A stretch of 64,000 bases of DNA from Mrakia gelida (Eukaryota > Basidiomycota > Tremellomycetes > Cystofilobasidiales > Mrakiaceae). The DNA lies in contig BRON01000001.1 in assembly GCA_024345305.1 (NCBI GenBank), positions 1,054,001-1,118,000 of the forward strand. The letters run 5' to 3'. The position numbers were made by a program, and so were the translations under genes. The notes under the pieces are model-generated. The model was not told where the DNA came from, did not search any database, and saw nothing but the letters and a program-made list of their open reading frames with translations. Shown piece by piece: positions 63,986 through 64,000 of this stretch; position 1 is the stretch's first letter, and the number at the start of each line of letters is the position of its first letter.

Positions 63986-64000
63986 TCTGGAAGGCGAAGA

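Overview
The window is from a fungal nuclear genome. The genes are dense, intron-rich and moderately GC-rich. Introns are mostly 60-100 nt, with GTGAGT-like donors, a CTGAC branch site and CAG acceptors. A plant-type plasma-membrane H+-ATPase, a DUF7082/Medusa-type regulator, a secreted 's17-like' protein and a strong preference for CGA (Arg) and GGA (Gly) codons suggest Basidiomycota, probably Pucciniomycotina (Microbotryomycetes-like). The placement is an inference. No tRNA, rRNA, CRISPR array or intact transposon was recognised.

Layout from left to right: the 3' end of an unknown gene (+); PMA1 H+-ATPase (+, 26 introns); RPA3 single-strand DNA-binding subunit (-); DHH1 mRNA-decay helicase (-); a secreted pectin methylesterase (+); a GRAM-VASt membrane-contact sterol-transfer protein (+); a secreted Ser/Thr/Ala-rich s17-like protein (+); SPT16 of FACT (+); a DHA1-type MFS transporter (+); a GT18 (MGAT5-like) glycosyltransferase (+); a chimeric gene built from pieces of PMA1 (-); a DUF7082/MedA regulator (+); a polo kinase (+); VPS15 (-); an old-yellow-enzyme reductase (-); a GRE2-like reductase (-); APN2 AP-endonuclease (-); an allantoate-permease-like MFS transporter (-); an inverted fragment of that transporter (+); and the 3' part of a class I methyltransferase (-). 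Most are unrelated housekeeping genes. The OYE and GRE2-like reductases are the only functionally similar neighbours.

The most unusual locus is at 35018-35943 (-). It is an intact, spliceable five-exon gene for about 206 aa. It joins a short exon from the C-terminal tail of PMA1 to the isolated nucleotide-binding (N) domain of PMA1, followed by a new helical tail. In the three core exons every difference from PMA1 is synonymous, so the protein has probably been under selection. A second inverted partial duplication (61639-62013) derives from the MFS gene at 57579-60642, and one of its introns is identical to the parent over all 63 nt. In both duplications introns are mostly no more diverged than the coding sequence.

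Other noteworthy features are a 7-nt microexon in PMA1 flanked by two near-duplicate introns, an 8-bp palindrome (GACGCGTC) recurring in introns next to the branch site, a VPS15 whose catalytic HGD motif reads HGN, a non-canonical splice junction in the pectin methylesterase, and a GC-AG intron in the active-site region of the GRE2-like reductase.
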